Assembly: GCF_028473745.1 (NCBI RefSeq)
Contig: NZ_CP101137.1
Span: forward strand, 2,046,001 to 2,110,000
Direction: 5' to 3'
Source: Streptomyces sp. M92
GTDB lineage: Bacteria; Actinomycetota; Actinomycetes; Streptomycetales; Streptomycetaceae
Length of the DNA: 64,000 nt
Shown: positions 10,252 to 18,528 of the stretch, piece after piece
How positions within the stretch are numbered: the stretch's first letter is position 1
How the letters are laid out: every line of letters starts with the position of its first letter
The notes under the pieces: generated by a model
The model's input: only the letters and a program-made list of their open reading frames with translations
Told to the model about the DNA's origin: nothing
The model's database searches: none
Translations under genes and position numbers: made by a program

Positions 10252-10337
10252 GCCCGCCTTTCCGGTTCGCCTTTCTCGGACCGGCCGAAGCCATCTACCG
10301 TACGTAGTGCAGGAACCTCAGGAAGGACGGCAGTCCG

Positions 10338-10937
10338 TTGTACGAAGGCGTGGTTCAGGACCTCATCGACGAACTCGGGCGGCTGCCCGGCGTCGGTCCC
10401 AAGAGCGCGCAGCGGATCGCCTTCCACGTCCTCCAGGCGGAACCGACCGACGTACGGCGGCTCGCCCAAGCCCTCATGGAAGTGAAGGCCAAGGTCCGCT
10501 TCTGCGCGACCTGCGGAAACGTCGCGCAGGAGGAGCAGTGCAACATCTGCCGGGACACCCGGCGCGACCCCGCGGTCATCTGCGTCGTGGAGGAACCGAA
10601 GGACGTCGTCGCCATCGAGCGCACCCGTGAGTTCCGCGGGCGCTACCACGTGCTCGGTGGCGCGATCAGCCCGATCGACGGAGTCGGTCCCGACGACCTC
10701 CGCATCCGTGAACTGCTCGCCCGCCTCGCGGACGGCACGGTCACGGAACTCATCCTGGCCACGGACCCGAATCTGGAGGGCGAGGCCACGGCCACGTACC
10801 TCGCCCGCATGATCAAGCCCATGGGCCTCAAGGTCACCCGCCTGGCCAGCGGCCTCCCGGTGGGCGGCGACCTGGAATACGCGGACGAGGTGACCCTCGG
10901 CCGCGCCTTCGAGGGGAGACGACTCCTAGATGTCTGA
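10338..10937 (+). CDS. recR: Recombination protein RecR
   Basis: A 199-residue protein of the RecFOR pathway, which loads RecA at gaps. Visible are the helix-hairpin-helix [20 protein letters not shown], the four-cysteine zinc finger (FCATCGN, QCNICRD), and the Toprim domain ([32 protein letters not shown]). The C-terminus ends with the Walker-like [12 protein letters not shown]. Translation starts at TTG 10338 after GGAAGGACGG. The last eight bases overlap the next gene, implying coupled translation. Confidence 0.96.
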   Translation: MYEGVVQDLIDELGRLPGVGPKSAQRIAFHVLQAEPTDVRRLAQALMEVKAKVRFCATCGNVAQEEQCNICRDTRRDPAVICVVEEPKDVVAIERTREFRGRYHVLGGAISPIDGVGPDDLRIRELLARLADGTVTELILATDPNLEGEATATYLARMIKPMGLKVTRLASGLPVGGDLEYADEVTLGRAFEGRRLLDV

Positions 10938-11589
10938 CGCCACGCTGCACGCGACCAACCAGAACCCGGACGACTTCGCCGTCCAGATCGCCGACCAGAT
11001 CGAGAGCTTCCTGGTCGCCGTCACCGAGGTGGCGAAGGGCGACGAGCCGGACTCCGCCGTCCCCTTCCTCCTCCTGGAGGTCTCCCAGCTCATGCTGGCC
11101 GGCGGCCGCCTGGGCGCCCACGAGGACATCGTCCCCGACGAGCGCTACGAGCCCGACCCGGGCCCGGAACTCGACGTGGACGAACTCCGCGAGAACCTCG
11201 CCCGCCTCCTCGACCCCATCGACGTCTACTCCGAGGTCTTCGACCCCTACGAGCCGCGCAAGGCGCCCGTCCCGGCCCGTATCTCCGACGACCTCACCGA
11301 CGTCATCACCGACCTCCGCCACGGCATGGCCCACTACAAGGCGGGCCGCACCACGGAAGCCCTGTGGTGGTGGCAGTTCTCCTACTTCTCCAACTGGGGC
11401 TCCACCGCCTCCGCCACCCTGCGCGCCCTCCAGTCCGTCGTCGCCCACGTCCGCCTCAACCAGCCCCTGGAGGAGCTGGACGGCCTCGACACCGACCAGG
11501 GCCTCGGCGACGACACCCTGGAGACGGAGGCCGGCCGGGTCATGGTGGAGGAGATCGCGGGACCGCTGGGACTGCGCCCGGTCACGTGA
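10930..11589 (+). CDS. DUF5063 family protein
   Basis: A 219-residue acidic cytoplasmic protein starting at ATG 10930 inside the end of recR. Characteristic segments are [40 protein letters not shown] and the tryptophan-rich [20 protein letters not shown], as in DUF5063, a family routinely found beside recR in actinobacteria. Function is unknown; the overlap and conserved pairing suggest a link to recombination or DNA maintenance, which is inference. Confidence 0.9.
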   Translation: MSDATLHATNQNPDDFAVQIADQIESFLVAVTEVAKGDEPDSAVPFLLLEVSQLMLAGGRLGAHEDIVPDERYEPDPGPELDVDELRENLARLLDPIDVYSEVFDPYEPRKAPVPARISDDLTDVITDLRHGMAHYKAGRTTEALWWWQFSYFSNWGSTASATLRALQSVVAHVRLNQPLEELDGLDTDQGLGDDTLETEAGRVMVEEIAGPLGLRPVT

Positions 11590-11606
11590 GGACGGGTGCT
11601 GTGCTG

Positions 11607-11694
11607 AAAAGCGTGAGCAGATGGTGGGGAAGTGTCATTTAGGCGCTCGGATGAGCGGGGCGATGACAGTGGGGGCGGTTTTGTTCACGCTTTT
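11607..11694. repeat. Inverted-repeat-bounded 88-bp segment (possible mini-element)
   Basis: AAAAGCGTGA (11607-11616) is repeated inverted as TCACGCTTTT (11685-11694), and the match extends two to three bases inward. The segment spans the end of the leftward gene at 11635-11937 and seems to supply its last codons. It could be a mini-element or a rearrangement scar; no target-site duplication was seen. Confidence 0.35.
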
Positions 11695-11937
11695 TGGGGT
11701 GGAGGGGGCAGCGCGGCCCGCAGCCGCGCCGGGCGCCAGCGGGAAGTACGCCCACCTCCCACCACCCGCCTCGCACATGATCGGCCCCGCGTCGTCGTCG
11801 GTGGCCTCGACGAGCCAGTCGGCGACCAGCTCCCCACGGATGCCGTCGACCCGTACGGCGTCGAAGTGGACGCCCGCGAGGTGCAGTTGATGTCCGGCGA
11901 GCGGGACCCAAGAGGGGCGGCGAATTGTCTCCGTCAT
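11635..11937 (-). CDS. Small conserved actinobacterial protein, probably C-terminally truncated
   Basis: 100 codons from ATG 11937 (GTG 11943 possible). It begins MTETIRRPSWVPLAGHQLHL and continues FDAVRVDGIRGELVADWLVE and GRWAYFPLAPG, a pattern I associate with a small Streptomyces family found divergent from XRE/DUF397 pairs. Known-looking sequence stops at about residue 75 and the remaining tail (SVNKTAPTVIAPLIRAPK) is encoded by the 88-bp inverted-repeat segment. That suggests loss of its natural C-terminus. Function unknown. Confidence 0.5.
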   Translation of the reverse strand: MTETIRRPSWVPLAGHQLHLAGVHFDAVRVDGIRGELVADWLVEATDDDAGPIMCEAGGGRWAYFPLAPGAAAGRAAPSTPKSVNKTAPTVIAPLIRAPK

Positions 11938-12021
11938 GGTCACACGCTGGCGGCAACGTAGCTACGCTCGGTAGCGACTGAGGTGATACACGCCGGGGCG
12001 CATCGGTCGGAGGTGCGCGCT

Positions 12022-12093
12022 GTGTCTCAATCGCCTGTTGCCTGGCGCTACAGCGGCAACCAGATGAACGCTGGCGCACCAGGGCCAACGTGA
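12022..12093 (+). other. Detached 5' end of the XRE regulator (frameshift leader)
   Basis: A 23-codon reading from GTG 12022, preceded by GGAGG at 12010-12014. It reads VSQSPVAWRYSGNQM and then leaves frame. From 12069 the +1 frame continues RWRTRANVSREQL directly into the helix-turn-helix of the next entry, so one base appears to be missing near 12068. The leader stop TGA 12091-12093 overlaps GTG 12090, which could allow re-initiation. Confidence 0.6.
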
Positions 12094-12815
12094 GCAGGGA
12101 GCAGCTAGCCGAGGCTGCCAGCTACTCCCCGGACACCATCAAGTCCATGGAGCAGGGCGTACGCATGCCGACGTCGCGAGTCCTGGACGTGGCAGACGAG
12201 ATGTGCGGGGCGGAGGGGTTGCTCAGCGCGGCGAAGGAGTACTTGAGTCGGGAGCGCTTTCCCCCTGGGGCTGTCGATTTCATGGAGCGCGAGAGGGAGG
12301 CGGTCAGCCGCTGGTGGTACGAGGCCACCTACATTCCGGGGCTGTTGCAGACCAAGGCGTACGCGACGGCTCTCATCGGCAACCATGTGCCGTTGCTGGG
12401 CGAGGAGACGGTTCAGGAGCGGATCGCGGCACGCATGGAGCGGCAGGCGACCCTGTCATGCCGGAAGCCTCCCGTGGCGCTGAGCTTCACGCTCTACGAG
12501 GCCGCCTTGCGCAGCCCGCAGGTGGATGAGGGGCAACTGCGGCGACTTCTGGAGGTGACTCGCCTCTCGAATGTCGCCCTGCAAGTACTTCCGTGCGAGC
12601 GGGCCATCGCTCCAGCGCTCATGGGGCCCATGGTGCTTCTGGAGACTCGTGACCACGAGCGATTCGCCTTCACGGAGGGCGCGTTGTCGAGTGCGCTCTC
12701 GGTCGACTTGGAGGTTGTCAGCCGGGCGACAGGGATACTTAGCATGATCCGCGCACAGGCTCTCAGCCCCGACGAGTCAGCCCATTTCATCGAGCGGATG
12801 GTGGATCAGGAATGA
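12090..12815 (+). CDS. XRE-family regulator with DUF5753 domain (5' frameshifted)
   Basis: 241 codons open from GTG 12090, which has no ribosome site. The N-terminal helix-turn-helix (SREQLAEAASYSPDTIKSME) lacks its first helix, encoded in another frame just upstream. The rest is the DUF5753 ligand-like domain (WWYEATYIPGLLQTKAYATA, LYEAALRSPQVDEGQLRRLL). Such proteins work with small DUF397 partners in Streptomyces development and antibiotic control, and one overlaps the end of this gene by four bases. It may be a recent pseudogene, may be translated by re-initiation, or the missing base may be a sequencing error. Confidence 0.8.
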   Translation: MSREQLAEAASYSPDTIKSMEQGVRMPTSRVLDVADEMCGAEGLLSAAKEYLSRERFPPGAVDFMEREREAVSRWWYEATYIPGLLQTKAYATALIGNHVPLLGEETVQERIAARMERQATLSCRKPPVALSFTLYEAALRSPQVDEGQLRRLLEVTRLSNVALQVLPCERAIAPALMGPMVLLETRDHERFAFTEGALSSALSVDLEVVSRATGILSMIRAQALSPDESAHFIERMVDQE

Positions 12816-12997
12816 GCGACGAGATGGAGTGGGTCAAGTCGAGCTACAGCAACTCCGAAGGCGGCGCCTGCGTCGAGGTCGCCCTCGCCCCCACCATTCA
12901 CGTCCGCGACTCCAAGACCGCACCGGCCGGCCCCGAACTCCACGTCTCCGCCCCCGCCTGGTCGGCCTTCATCGCTGCAGTTCAGCCCGGAGCTTGA
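12812..12997 (+). CDS. DUF397 small protein
   Basis: A 61-residue protein beginning at ATG 12812, overlapping the regulator stop (ATGA). It shows the DUF397 signature: WVKSSYSNSEGGACVEVAL, VRDSK and WSAFIAAVQ. DUF397 proteins pair with XRE/DUF5753 regulators and are thought to modulate them, possibly as antitoxin-like partners. The overlap indicates coupled translation. Confidence 0.93.
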   Translation: MSDEMEWVKSSYSNSEGGACVEVALAPTIHVRDSKTAPAGPELHVSAPAWSAFIAAVQPGA

Positions 12998-13019
12998 GCC
13001 CCGGGACCCGAGCTCTTCC

Positions 13020-13059
13020 CTTGGTTTTCTGGTCTGGTTGGAATACCCAACCAACCAAG
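13020..13059 (+). terminator. Stem-loop after the XRE-DUF397 operon
   Basis: Nested repeats: CTTGGTT 13020-13026 pairs with AACCAAG 13053-13059, and GGTTGG 13036-13041 with CCAACC 13047-13052. It starts 23 bp after the DUF397 stop. It may be a terminator or an operator for the next gene. Confidence 0.4.
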
Positions 13060-13231
13060 TTTGTACGCGAGTTGACGCGCCATACCTCGTAAGAGTGACG
13101 TTCCGTGATCGGCTTGCGTCGCTGTGTCAAGCGGCTCTACGTTCGCGGCATATGACCGGCAAATGAGTCGGCCCCGGCGGTGCGCCAACACCAATCCGGG
13201 ACCTGACCGACGCATCGAAGACAGAGGTTCG

Positions 13232-14290
13232 ATGGTGGCTTGCGCCAACCTTAGTCCCGCCCTGCCCTCCCCGTCCCACCCCATGGCCAATCCGGGCTAC
13301 GGGAAACGCCTCGCGGGCGACGAATACCCGCACGCGGACCCGGACTTCGCACACCTGAGCCCGCGCGAGGCGGAGATCGCCGTCTTCGTCGACCACCTCG
13401 ACAACGGTCAGGCGATGGGCCACAAGGTCCTCGCGGCACAGCACCCCCGCTACGGCCAGCAGGCGGTGCGCACGTCGCTCAACCGCCTCGCGGACGCCGG
13501 CCACCTGCGCTGGATCAGGGAACACATCACCGTCGAGGACAACACCATGCGGTGGGTCACGCGGACGTACTGGTCGCGTACGCGCAGGTCGAATGCGTGG
13601 TGGGAGGAGTTCGCGCGGGAGCGGAAGGGCCGGATCGTGCCCGGCGACCTCCGCCCCGGCCTGGCCCGCACCGACGAGCCCGAACTGCCCGAACCGGAGG
13701 CCGCCCCGGAGACCGACCCGCAGTCAGAGCCCAAGTCCGGGCCCGAGCCCGACCCCGAGGCCTCCACCTCGTACCTCACCCTCGCCGGAATCCGCGAGGC
13801 GGACCCCCGTATGTCCCTGTCCGCGTCCGACTGCCGGTCCCTCGCCTCGCTGGCGGGGGAGTGGCTGTCGCGCGGGGCGACGCCAGGGGACATCACCCGC
13901 GCGGTGACCGAGGGCCTTCCCGCGACCGTGAACAACCCGGGCGGACTCGCCCGCAACCGACTGGAGAACAAGATGCCCCCGAAGAAGGCGAAGATCCGCC
14001 AGAAGGCCGCCCCACGCCGGGCCCGCGTGACCCGCGCGGTCATGGCCTGCATGGACTGCGACGCGGACGAGCGGACGACGGAGATCAAGGGCGGGATGTG
14101 CCCCGACTGCCGCGCCGAGTTCGAGGCGGCCGTGGCCGCCGAGGAAGCCGGTCTGCTGGACGTCGGCTACGTGCCGGACACGTTCCTGGCCGTCCCCGAC
14201 GCGGTGTACGAGGTCGTGGACGTCCCCCGCCGCGCGGCGGAGGTGCGCGCGGCGGCCGGCCTGCCGCCGAGGACGGAGCGGACGCTGTGA
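13232..14290 (+). CDS. Winged-helix/zinc-ribbon regulator-like protein
   Basis: About 352 residues. The N-terminal winged-helix (LSPREAEIAVFVDHLDNGQA, VRTSLNRLADAGHLRWIRE) is followed by an acidic Pro/Glu linker, a helical middle domain (DPRMSLSASDCRSLASLAGE, WLSRGATPGDITRAVTEGLP) and a CxxC...CxxC zinc ribbon (MACMDCDADE, GGMCPDCRAEF). The protein at 39443-40258 has the same order of domains, so they form a family. Function is unknown; DNA binding is likely. ATG 13232 follows a weak ACAGAGG site; ATG 13283 is a possible later start. Confidence 0.75.
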   Translation: MVACANLSPALPSPSHPMANPGYGKRLAGDEYPHADPDFAHLSPREAEIAVFVDHLDNGQAMGHKVLAAQHPRYGQQAVRTSLNRLADAGHLRWIREHITVEDNTMRWVTRTYWSRTRRSNAWWEEFARERKGRIVPGDLRPGLARTDEPELPEPEAAPETDPQSEPKSGPEPDPEASTSYLTLAGIREADPRMSLSASDCRSLASLAGEWLSRGATPGDITRAVTEGLPATVNNPGGLARNRLENKMPPKKAKIRQKAAPRRARVTRAVMACMDCDADERTTEIKGGMCPDCRAEFEAAVAAEEAGLLDVGYVPDTFLAVPDAVYEVVDVPRRAAEVRAAAGLPPRTERTL

Positions 14291-14340
14291 GCGTGCAGGA
14301 GGCGCCGGCCGGGGCACCATGGTGTCGAGGAGGCGACACC

Positions 14341-14919
14341 ATGAGCCCTAGGACCGAGCACCGGCCCCAGATGTCAGTCGAGGAGTTCGAGGAGTTCGAA
14401 CGCCATGCCCCGGAGTCCGTGTGGCTGGAGTTCATTCATGGAAAGGTCGTGGTCAAGCCCATGGCGGACGGCAACCACCGCGAGATGATCGCGTGGCTGC
14501 AACGGGTGTGCGTGCAGCACCGGCCGGACCTGTGGTTGCACGCAGAGAGTGGGCTGCAGACGGAGAAGTACCGAAAGGGGCGAGCCCGCGCGGACGGTGT
14601 GCTGGTGCGCGTGGGTGGCTTGAAGGGCCACGGTGAATGGTCCGAGGCTGAGGGAGCTCTCATGGCCGTGGAGATCACGTCGTACGACTCCGACACCAAC
14701 CGGCGCGACCGAGTAGAGAAGCCCGACGCATACGCCGCCGCAGGCATCCCCGTCTATCTCCTCGTCGACCGGGACGACTGCACGGTCACGGTGTTCACCG
14801 AGCCGAAGGACGGCCGCTACCGCACGCAGGTGAACAGCGCCTTCGGCGCCCCCGTGCACCTCCCCGCCCCCGTCGACATCACCCTCGACACCGAGCCCCT
14901 CAAAGACCTGGCGGACTGA
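14341..14919 (+). CDS. Uma2 family (DUF820) PD-(D/E)XK nuclease-like protein
   Basis: A 192-residue protein of the restriction-endonuclease-like fold. ATG 14341 follows GAGGAGG. Conserved parts are MSVEEFEEFE, WLEFIHGKVVVKPM, the catalytic aspartate region RARADGVLVRVGG and the ExT motif in LMAVEITSYDSDTNRRD, followed by PVYLLVDRDDCTVTVF. Uma2 proteins are abundant in actinobacteria and cyanobacteria, are often linked to mobile DNA, and have no settled function. It sits at the end of the accessory patch. Confidence 0.88.
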   Translation: MSPRTEHRPQMSVEEFEEFERHAPESVWLEFIHGKVVVKPMADGNHREMIAWLQRVCVQHRPDLWLHAESGLQTEKYRKGRARADGVLVRVGGLKGHGEWSEAEGALMAVEITSYDSDTNRRDRVEKPDAYAAAGIPVYLLVDRDDCTVTVFTEPKDGRYRTQVNSAFGAPVHLPAPVDITLDTEPLKDLAD

Positions 14920-14936
14920 CGTCTCTCACTTGTGAA

Positions 14937-14949
14937 CGTGTGACACACG
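14937..14949. promoter_or_regulatory. Perfect palindrome upstream of ask
   Basis: CGTGTG, one base, CACACG: a perfect 6-1-6 palindrome 168 bp before the ask start. The sequence TAAAAT at 15052-15057 is the best -10-like element nearby. The palindrome could be a regulator site for ask-asd or belong to Uma2 termination. Confidence 0.3.
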
Positions 14950-15117
14950 GCACTTTCCCGAGTGACCCGCGTCGCGATGGGCATGAGCCAGCCTGAGCGA
15001 GTACCCGGGTCTCACCATGCGATACCGCAGAGGCGAAACCCGGACGCTCGGTAAAATGAGCCGACCGCAGTACATATACGTACGTGCGGAAAGAGACGGA
15101 TTGAGCGAGGAGCGCAC

Positions 15118-16395
15118 GTGGGCCTTGTCGTGCAGAAGTACGGAGGCTCCTCCGTAGCCGATGCCGAAGGCATCAAGCGCGTCGCCAAGCGGATCGTGGA
15201 AGCGAAGAAGAACGGCAACCAGGTGGTCGCCGTCGTTTCCGCGATGGGCGACACGACGGACGAGCTGATCGATCTCGCCGAGCAGGTTTCCCCGATCCCT
15301 GCCGGGCGCGAACTCGACATGCTGCTGACCGCCGGGGAGCGTATCTCCATGGCGCTGCTGGCCATGGCGATCAAAAACCTGGGTCACGAGGCCCAGTCGT
15401 TCACCGGCAGCCAGGCCGGAGTCATCACCGACTCGGTCCACAACAAGGCGCGCATCATCGACGTGACGCCGGGCCGCATCAAGACCTCGGTGGACGAGGG
15501 CAACGTCGCCATCGTGGCCGGCTTCCAGGGCGTCAGCCAGGACAGCAAGGACATCACCACGCTGGGGCGCGGCGGGTCCGACACGACGGCCGTCGCTCTC
15601 GCCGCCGCGCTCGACGCGGACGTCTGTGAGATCTACACCGACGTGGACGGCGTGTTCACCGCCGACCCGCGCGTGGTGAAGAAGGCGAAGAAGATCGACT
15701 GGATCTCCTTCGAGGACATGCTGGAGCTCGCGGCCTCCGGTTCCAAGGTGCTGCTCCACCGCTGTGTGGAGTACGCCCGCCGGTACAACATCCCGATCCA
15801 CGTCCGGTCCAGCTTCAGCGGACTGCAGGGCACGTGGGTGAGCAGCGAGCCGATCAAGCAAGGGGAAAAGCACGTGGAGCAGGCCATGATCTCCGGTGTC
15901 GCGCACGACACCTCCGAGGCCAAGGTCACCGTCGTCGGTGTCCCGGACAAGCCGGGCGAGGCCGCCGCGATCTTCCGGGCGATCGCCGACGCCCAGGTCA
16001 ACATCGACATGGTCGTGCAGAACGTGTCCGCCGCCTCCACGGGCCTCACGGACATCTCCTTCACCCTGCCGAAGACCGAGGGCCGCAAGGCCATCGACGC
16101 GCTGGAGAAGAACCGCGCGGGCATCGGCTTCGACTCGCTGCGCTACGACGACCAGATCGGGAAGATCTCGCTGGTCGGCGCCGGGATGAAGAGCAACCCG
16201 GGCGTCACCGCCGACTTCTTCACCGCGCTGTCCGAGTCCGGGGTGAACATCGAGCTGATCTCGACCTCCGAGATCCGCATCTCGGTCGTCACCCGCAAGG
16301 ACGACGTGAACGAGGCCGTCCGTGCCGTGCACACGGCCTTCGGGCTGGACTCCGACAGCGACGAGGCCGTGGTCTACGGAGGCACCGGGCGCTGA
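15118..16395 (+). CDS. ask: Aspartokinase (alpha subunit)
   Basis: A 425-residue kinase that phosphorylates aspartate in the first step to lysine, threonine, methionine and diaminopimelate. Visible are the N-terminal [50 protein letters not shown] and [15 protein letters not shown], then two ACT domains (about 265-345 and 350-425) that bind feedback inhibitors. GTG 15118 follows GCGAGGAGC. The stop overlaps the asd start (TGATG), the classical ask-asd operon. Confidence 0.96.
   Translation: MGLVVQKYGGSSVADAEGIKRVAKRIVEAKKNGNQVVAVVSAMGDTTDELIDLAEQVSPIPAGRELDMLLTAGERISMALLAMAIKNLGHEAQSFTGSQAGVITDSVHNKARIIDVTPGRIKTSVDEGNVAIVAGFQGVSQDSKDITTLGRGGSDTTAVALAAALDADVCEIYTDVDGVFTADPRVVKKAKKIDWISFEDMLELAASGSKVLLHRCVEYARRYNIPIHVRSSFSGLQGTWVSSEPIKQGEKHVEQAMISGVAHDTSEAKVTVVGVPDKPGEAAAIFRAIADAQVNIDMVVQNVSAASTGLTDISFTLPKTEGRKAIDALEKNRAGIGFDSLRYDDQIGKISLVGAGMKSNPGVTADFFTALSESGVNIELISTSEIRISVVTRKDDVNEAVRAVHTAFGLDSDSDEAVVYGGTGR
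15874..16395 (+). CDS. Aspartokinase beta subunit (internal in-frame start)
   Basis: Actinobacterial aspartokinase is an alpha2beta2 enzyme whose beta subunit is translated from within the gene. Here GTG 15874, preceded by AAGGGGAAAAG, opens 173 residues beginning [18 protein letters not shown], where beta subunits of related organisms begin. It consists only of the ACT domains, so it is regulatory. The site is visible; its use is inferred. Confidence 0.6.
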   Translation: MEQAMISGVAHDTSEAKVTVVGVPDKPGEAAAIFRAIADAQVNIDMVVQNVSAASTGLTDISFTLPKTEGRKAIDALEKNRAGIGFDSLRYDDQIGKISLVGAGMKSNPGVTADFFTALSESGVNIELISTSEIRISVVTRKDDVNEAVRAVHTAFGLDSDSDEAVVYGGTGR

Positions 16396-17471
16396 TGGTC
16401 GACATCGCGGGTGCCGGGCGCACCGGGCGGCCGACCCTGGCCGTCGTGGGAGCGACCGGCGCCGTCGGTGCGGTCATGCTCCAGATCCTGTCCCAGCACG
16501 CGGACGTCTGGGGCGACATCCGTCTGATCGCCTCCCCGCGTTCGGCCGGCCGCAAGCTGGCCGTGCGCGGGGAGGAGGTCGAGGTCGTCGCGCTGAGCGA
16601 AGAGGCCTTCGACGGGGTCGACGTCGCCATGTTCGACGTGCCCGACGAGGTCTCCGCGCAGTGGGCGCCGGTCGCCGCCGCCAAGGGTGTGGTGGTGGTC
16701 GACAACTCGGGCGCGTTCCGGATGGACCCGGACGTGCCGCTCGTCGTGCCCGAGGTCAATCCGCACGCCGTGCGGATGCGGCCGCGCGGGATCGTGGCCA
16801 ACCCGAACTGCACGACGCTGTCCATGATCGTGGCGCTGGGCGCGCTGCACGCCGAGTTCGGGCTGCGCGAGCTGGTGGTCTCGTCGTACCAGGCGGTGAG
16901 CGGGGCCGGGCGGGACGGTGTCCAGACGCTGCGCCGGCAGCTGTCCCTGGTGGCCGGGACCGAGCTGGGGACCCACCCCGGTGACGTGCGGCGGGCCGTC
17001 GGTGACGACACCGGGCCGTTCCCGGAACCGGTCGCGCTGAACGTCGTACCGTGGGCCGGGTCGGCGCGTGAGGACGGCTGGTCGTCGGAGGAGATGAAGG
17101 TGCGGGACGAGTCCCGCAAGATTCTCGGGCTGCCGAATCTTCCGGTGGCGGTGACGTGCGTACGGGTGCCGGTCGTCACCACGCACTCGCTGACCGTCCA
17201 CGCCCGCTTCGAGGGCGAGGTGACGGTCGACAAGGCCCGGGAGATCCTGGCCACCGCGCCCGGTGTCGTCCTGTTCGACAACCCGGCCGCGGGGGAGTTC
17301 CCGACCCCCGCCGACGTCGTCGGCACCGACCCGACGTGGGTCGGGCGGGTGCGGCGGGCCCTGGACGACCCGACGGCGCTGGAGCTCTTCGTCTGCGGGG
17401 ACAACCTGCGCAAGGGCGCCGCGCTGAACACGGCGCAGATCGCGGAGCTGGTCGCGGCCGAGTTCGACTGA
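16395..17471 (+). CDS. asd: Aspartate-semialdehyde dehydrogenase
   Basis: A 358-residue NADPH enzyme that reduces aspartyl phosphate, the second step of the aspartate pathway. It has the Rossmann start [38 protein letters not shown], the catalytic cysteine in [20 protein letters not shown] and the downstream catalytic histidine in [16 protein letters not shown] 16395 overlaps the ask stop by one base, implying translational coupling. Confidence 0.96.
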   Translation: MVDIAGAGRTGRPTLAVVGATGAVGAVMLQILSQHADVWGDIRLIASPRSAGRKLAVRGEEVEVVALSEEAFDGVDVAMFDVPDEVSAQWAPVAAAKGVVVVDNSGAFRMDPDVPLVVPEVNPHAVRMRPRGIVANPNCTTLSMIVALGALHAEFGLRELVVSSYQAVSGAGRDGVQTLRRQLSLVAGTELGTHPGDVRRAVGDDTGPFPEPVALNVVPWAGSAREDGWSSEEMKVRDESRKILGLPNLPVAVTCVRVPVVTTHSLTVHARFEGEVTVDKAREILATAPGVVLFDNPAAGEFPTPADVVGTDPTWVGRVRRALDDPTALELFVCGDNLRKGAALNTAQIAELVAAEFD

Positions 17472-17856
17472 GCGCGGGCCGGGCGGATCAGGCGGATCGG
17501 ACAGGTCGGGCGGACCGGGCGGGTCGGGCCCATCAAGCGGATCAAGATGTGATCCGGAAGTTGGTCCGGACTACTTGTACCGGACACCTGTGGCATCGGA
17601 GGATTTCCTCTCCGCCCTCCGCAACCGTGCGGTGGGCGGCAAGCGTCATTGCGGTCACCCATCAGGGCGCGAAGGCGTGTGATCGGCGTGGGGACGTCGA
17701 GGGCGGGCGTGGGGACGCTCGTGCACATGGGACATAGGGGAAGAGCGGGACAATGAGGGCCTATGACGCACCGTCAGCCGGGCTGCCGCCCGGCGGACGC
17801 GGGAACGTGACGCCCGGCACGTACAACCCTCGCGGGGGTGGGCGTGTCCAACTGGC
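17472..17856. other. Intergenic region, asd to sigma factor
   Basis: 385 bp without a convincing gene. The first 70 bp are a run of degenerate GGGCGGATC/GGTCGGGCG units that could fold but show no clean terminator. Candidate promoter sequence for the sigma gene must lie in the last 150 bp; I see no match I would defend. Confidence 0.5.
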
Positions 17857-18528
17857 GTGGCAGAGGTACTCGATTTCCCCGCGACAGCGCGTGGCCCCGC
17901 CGTGCGGCCACCCGTCCGGCCCGTCCGTCCCCGAGTGGCCGGTCCGCCCGGTGGCATGCCGGTGATCGCGCCCATGCCCGCAGCGCGGCCGGCCCGCATA
18001 TCGAACCAGCGCGACGGCGCGGAGGACGCGGCGGCGGGTACCACCGTCGACCACCTCACCGAGACGTACCGGACGCACTACCGGTCGCTGCTCGGCCTCG
18101 CCGCCCTCCTCCTCGACGACACCGCCTCCTGCGAGGACGTCGTCCAGGAGGCCTTCATCCGCGTCCACTCGGCGCGCAAACGTGTCCGCGACCCGGAGAA
18201 GACCCTGGCCTACCTGCGCCAGACGGTCGTCAATCTCTCGCGCTCGGCGCTGCGTCGCCGCATCCTCGGCCTCAAGCTGCTCTCCAAGCCCATGCCGGAC
18301 ATGGCGAGCGCGGAGGAGGGTGCCTACGACCAGCTGGAGCGGGACTCCCTGATCAAGGCGATGAAGGGACTGCAGCGCCGCCAGCGCGAGGTGCTGGTGC
18401 TGCGCTACTTCGCCGACATGACCGAGGCGCAGACCGCCGAGGCGCTCGGCATATCCCTCGGTTCGGTCAAGGCCTACGGCTCGCGCGGCATCGCGGCGCT
18501 CAGGGTGGCCATGGAGGCACCGGCATGA
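17857..18528 (+). CDS. ECF sigma factor (SigE family)
   Basis: A 223-residue sigma factor. After about 50 Pro/Arg-rich residues, region 2 reads YRSLLGLAALLLDDTASCED and VVQEAFIRVHSARKRV, and region 4 LQRRQREVLVLRYFADMTEA plus ALGISLGSVKAYGSRGIAAL. This matches the actinobacterial SigE-type ECF group. It overlaps the next gene, a membrane protein with a cytoplasmic N-terminus, by four bases, the usual arrangement of a sigma factor with its membrane-bound regulator. GTG 17857 is the start. Confidence 0.88.
   Translation: MAEVLDFPATARGPAVRPPVRPVRPRVAGPPGGMPVIAPMPAARPARISNQRDGAEDAAAGTTVDHLTETYRTHYRSLLGLAALLLDDTASCEDVVQEAFIRVHSARKRVRDPEKTLAYLRQTVVNLSRSALRRRILGLKLLSKPMPDMASAEEGAYDQLERDSLIKAMKGLQRRQREVLVLRYFADMTEAQTAEALGISLGSVKAYGSRGIAALRVAMEAPA

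Noticed and set aside
11639..12088. 149-codon minus-strand ORF overlapping the truncated gene and XRE leader
   Set aside because: It is an alternative frame over the truncated gene, with very Arg/Pro-rich sequence and no ribosome site.
13552..14919. Long 455-codon reading covering the zinc-ribbon gene and Uma2 as one protein
   Set aside because: Its first half is an out-of-frame Arg-rich shadow of the zinc-ribbon gene; Uma2 has its own start and ribosome site at 14341.
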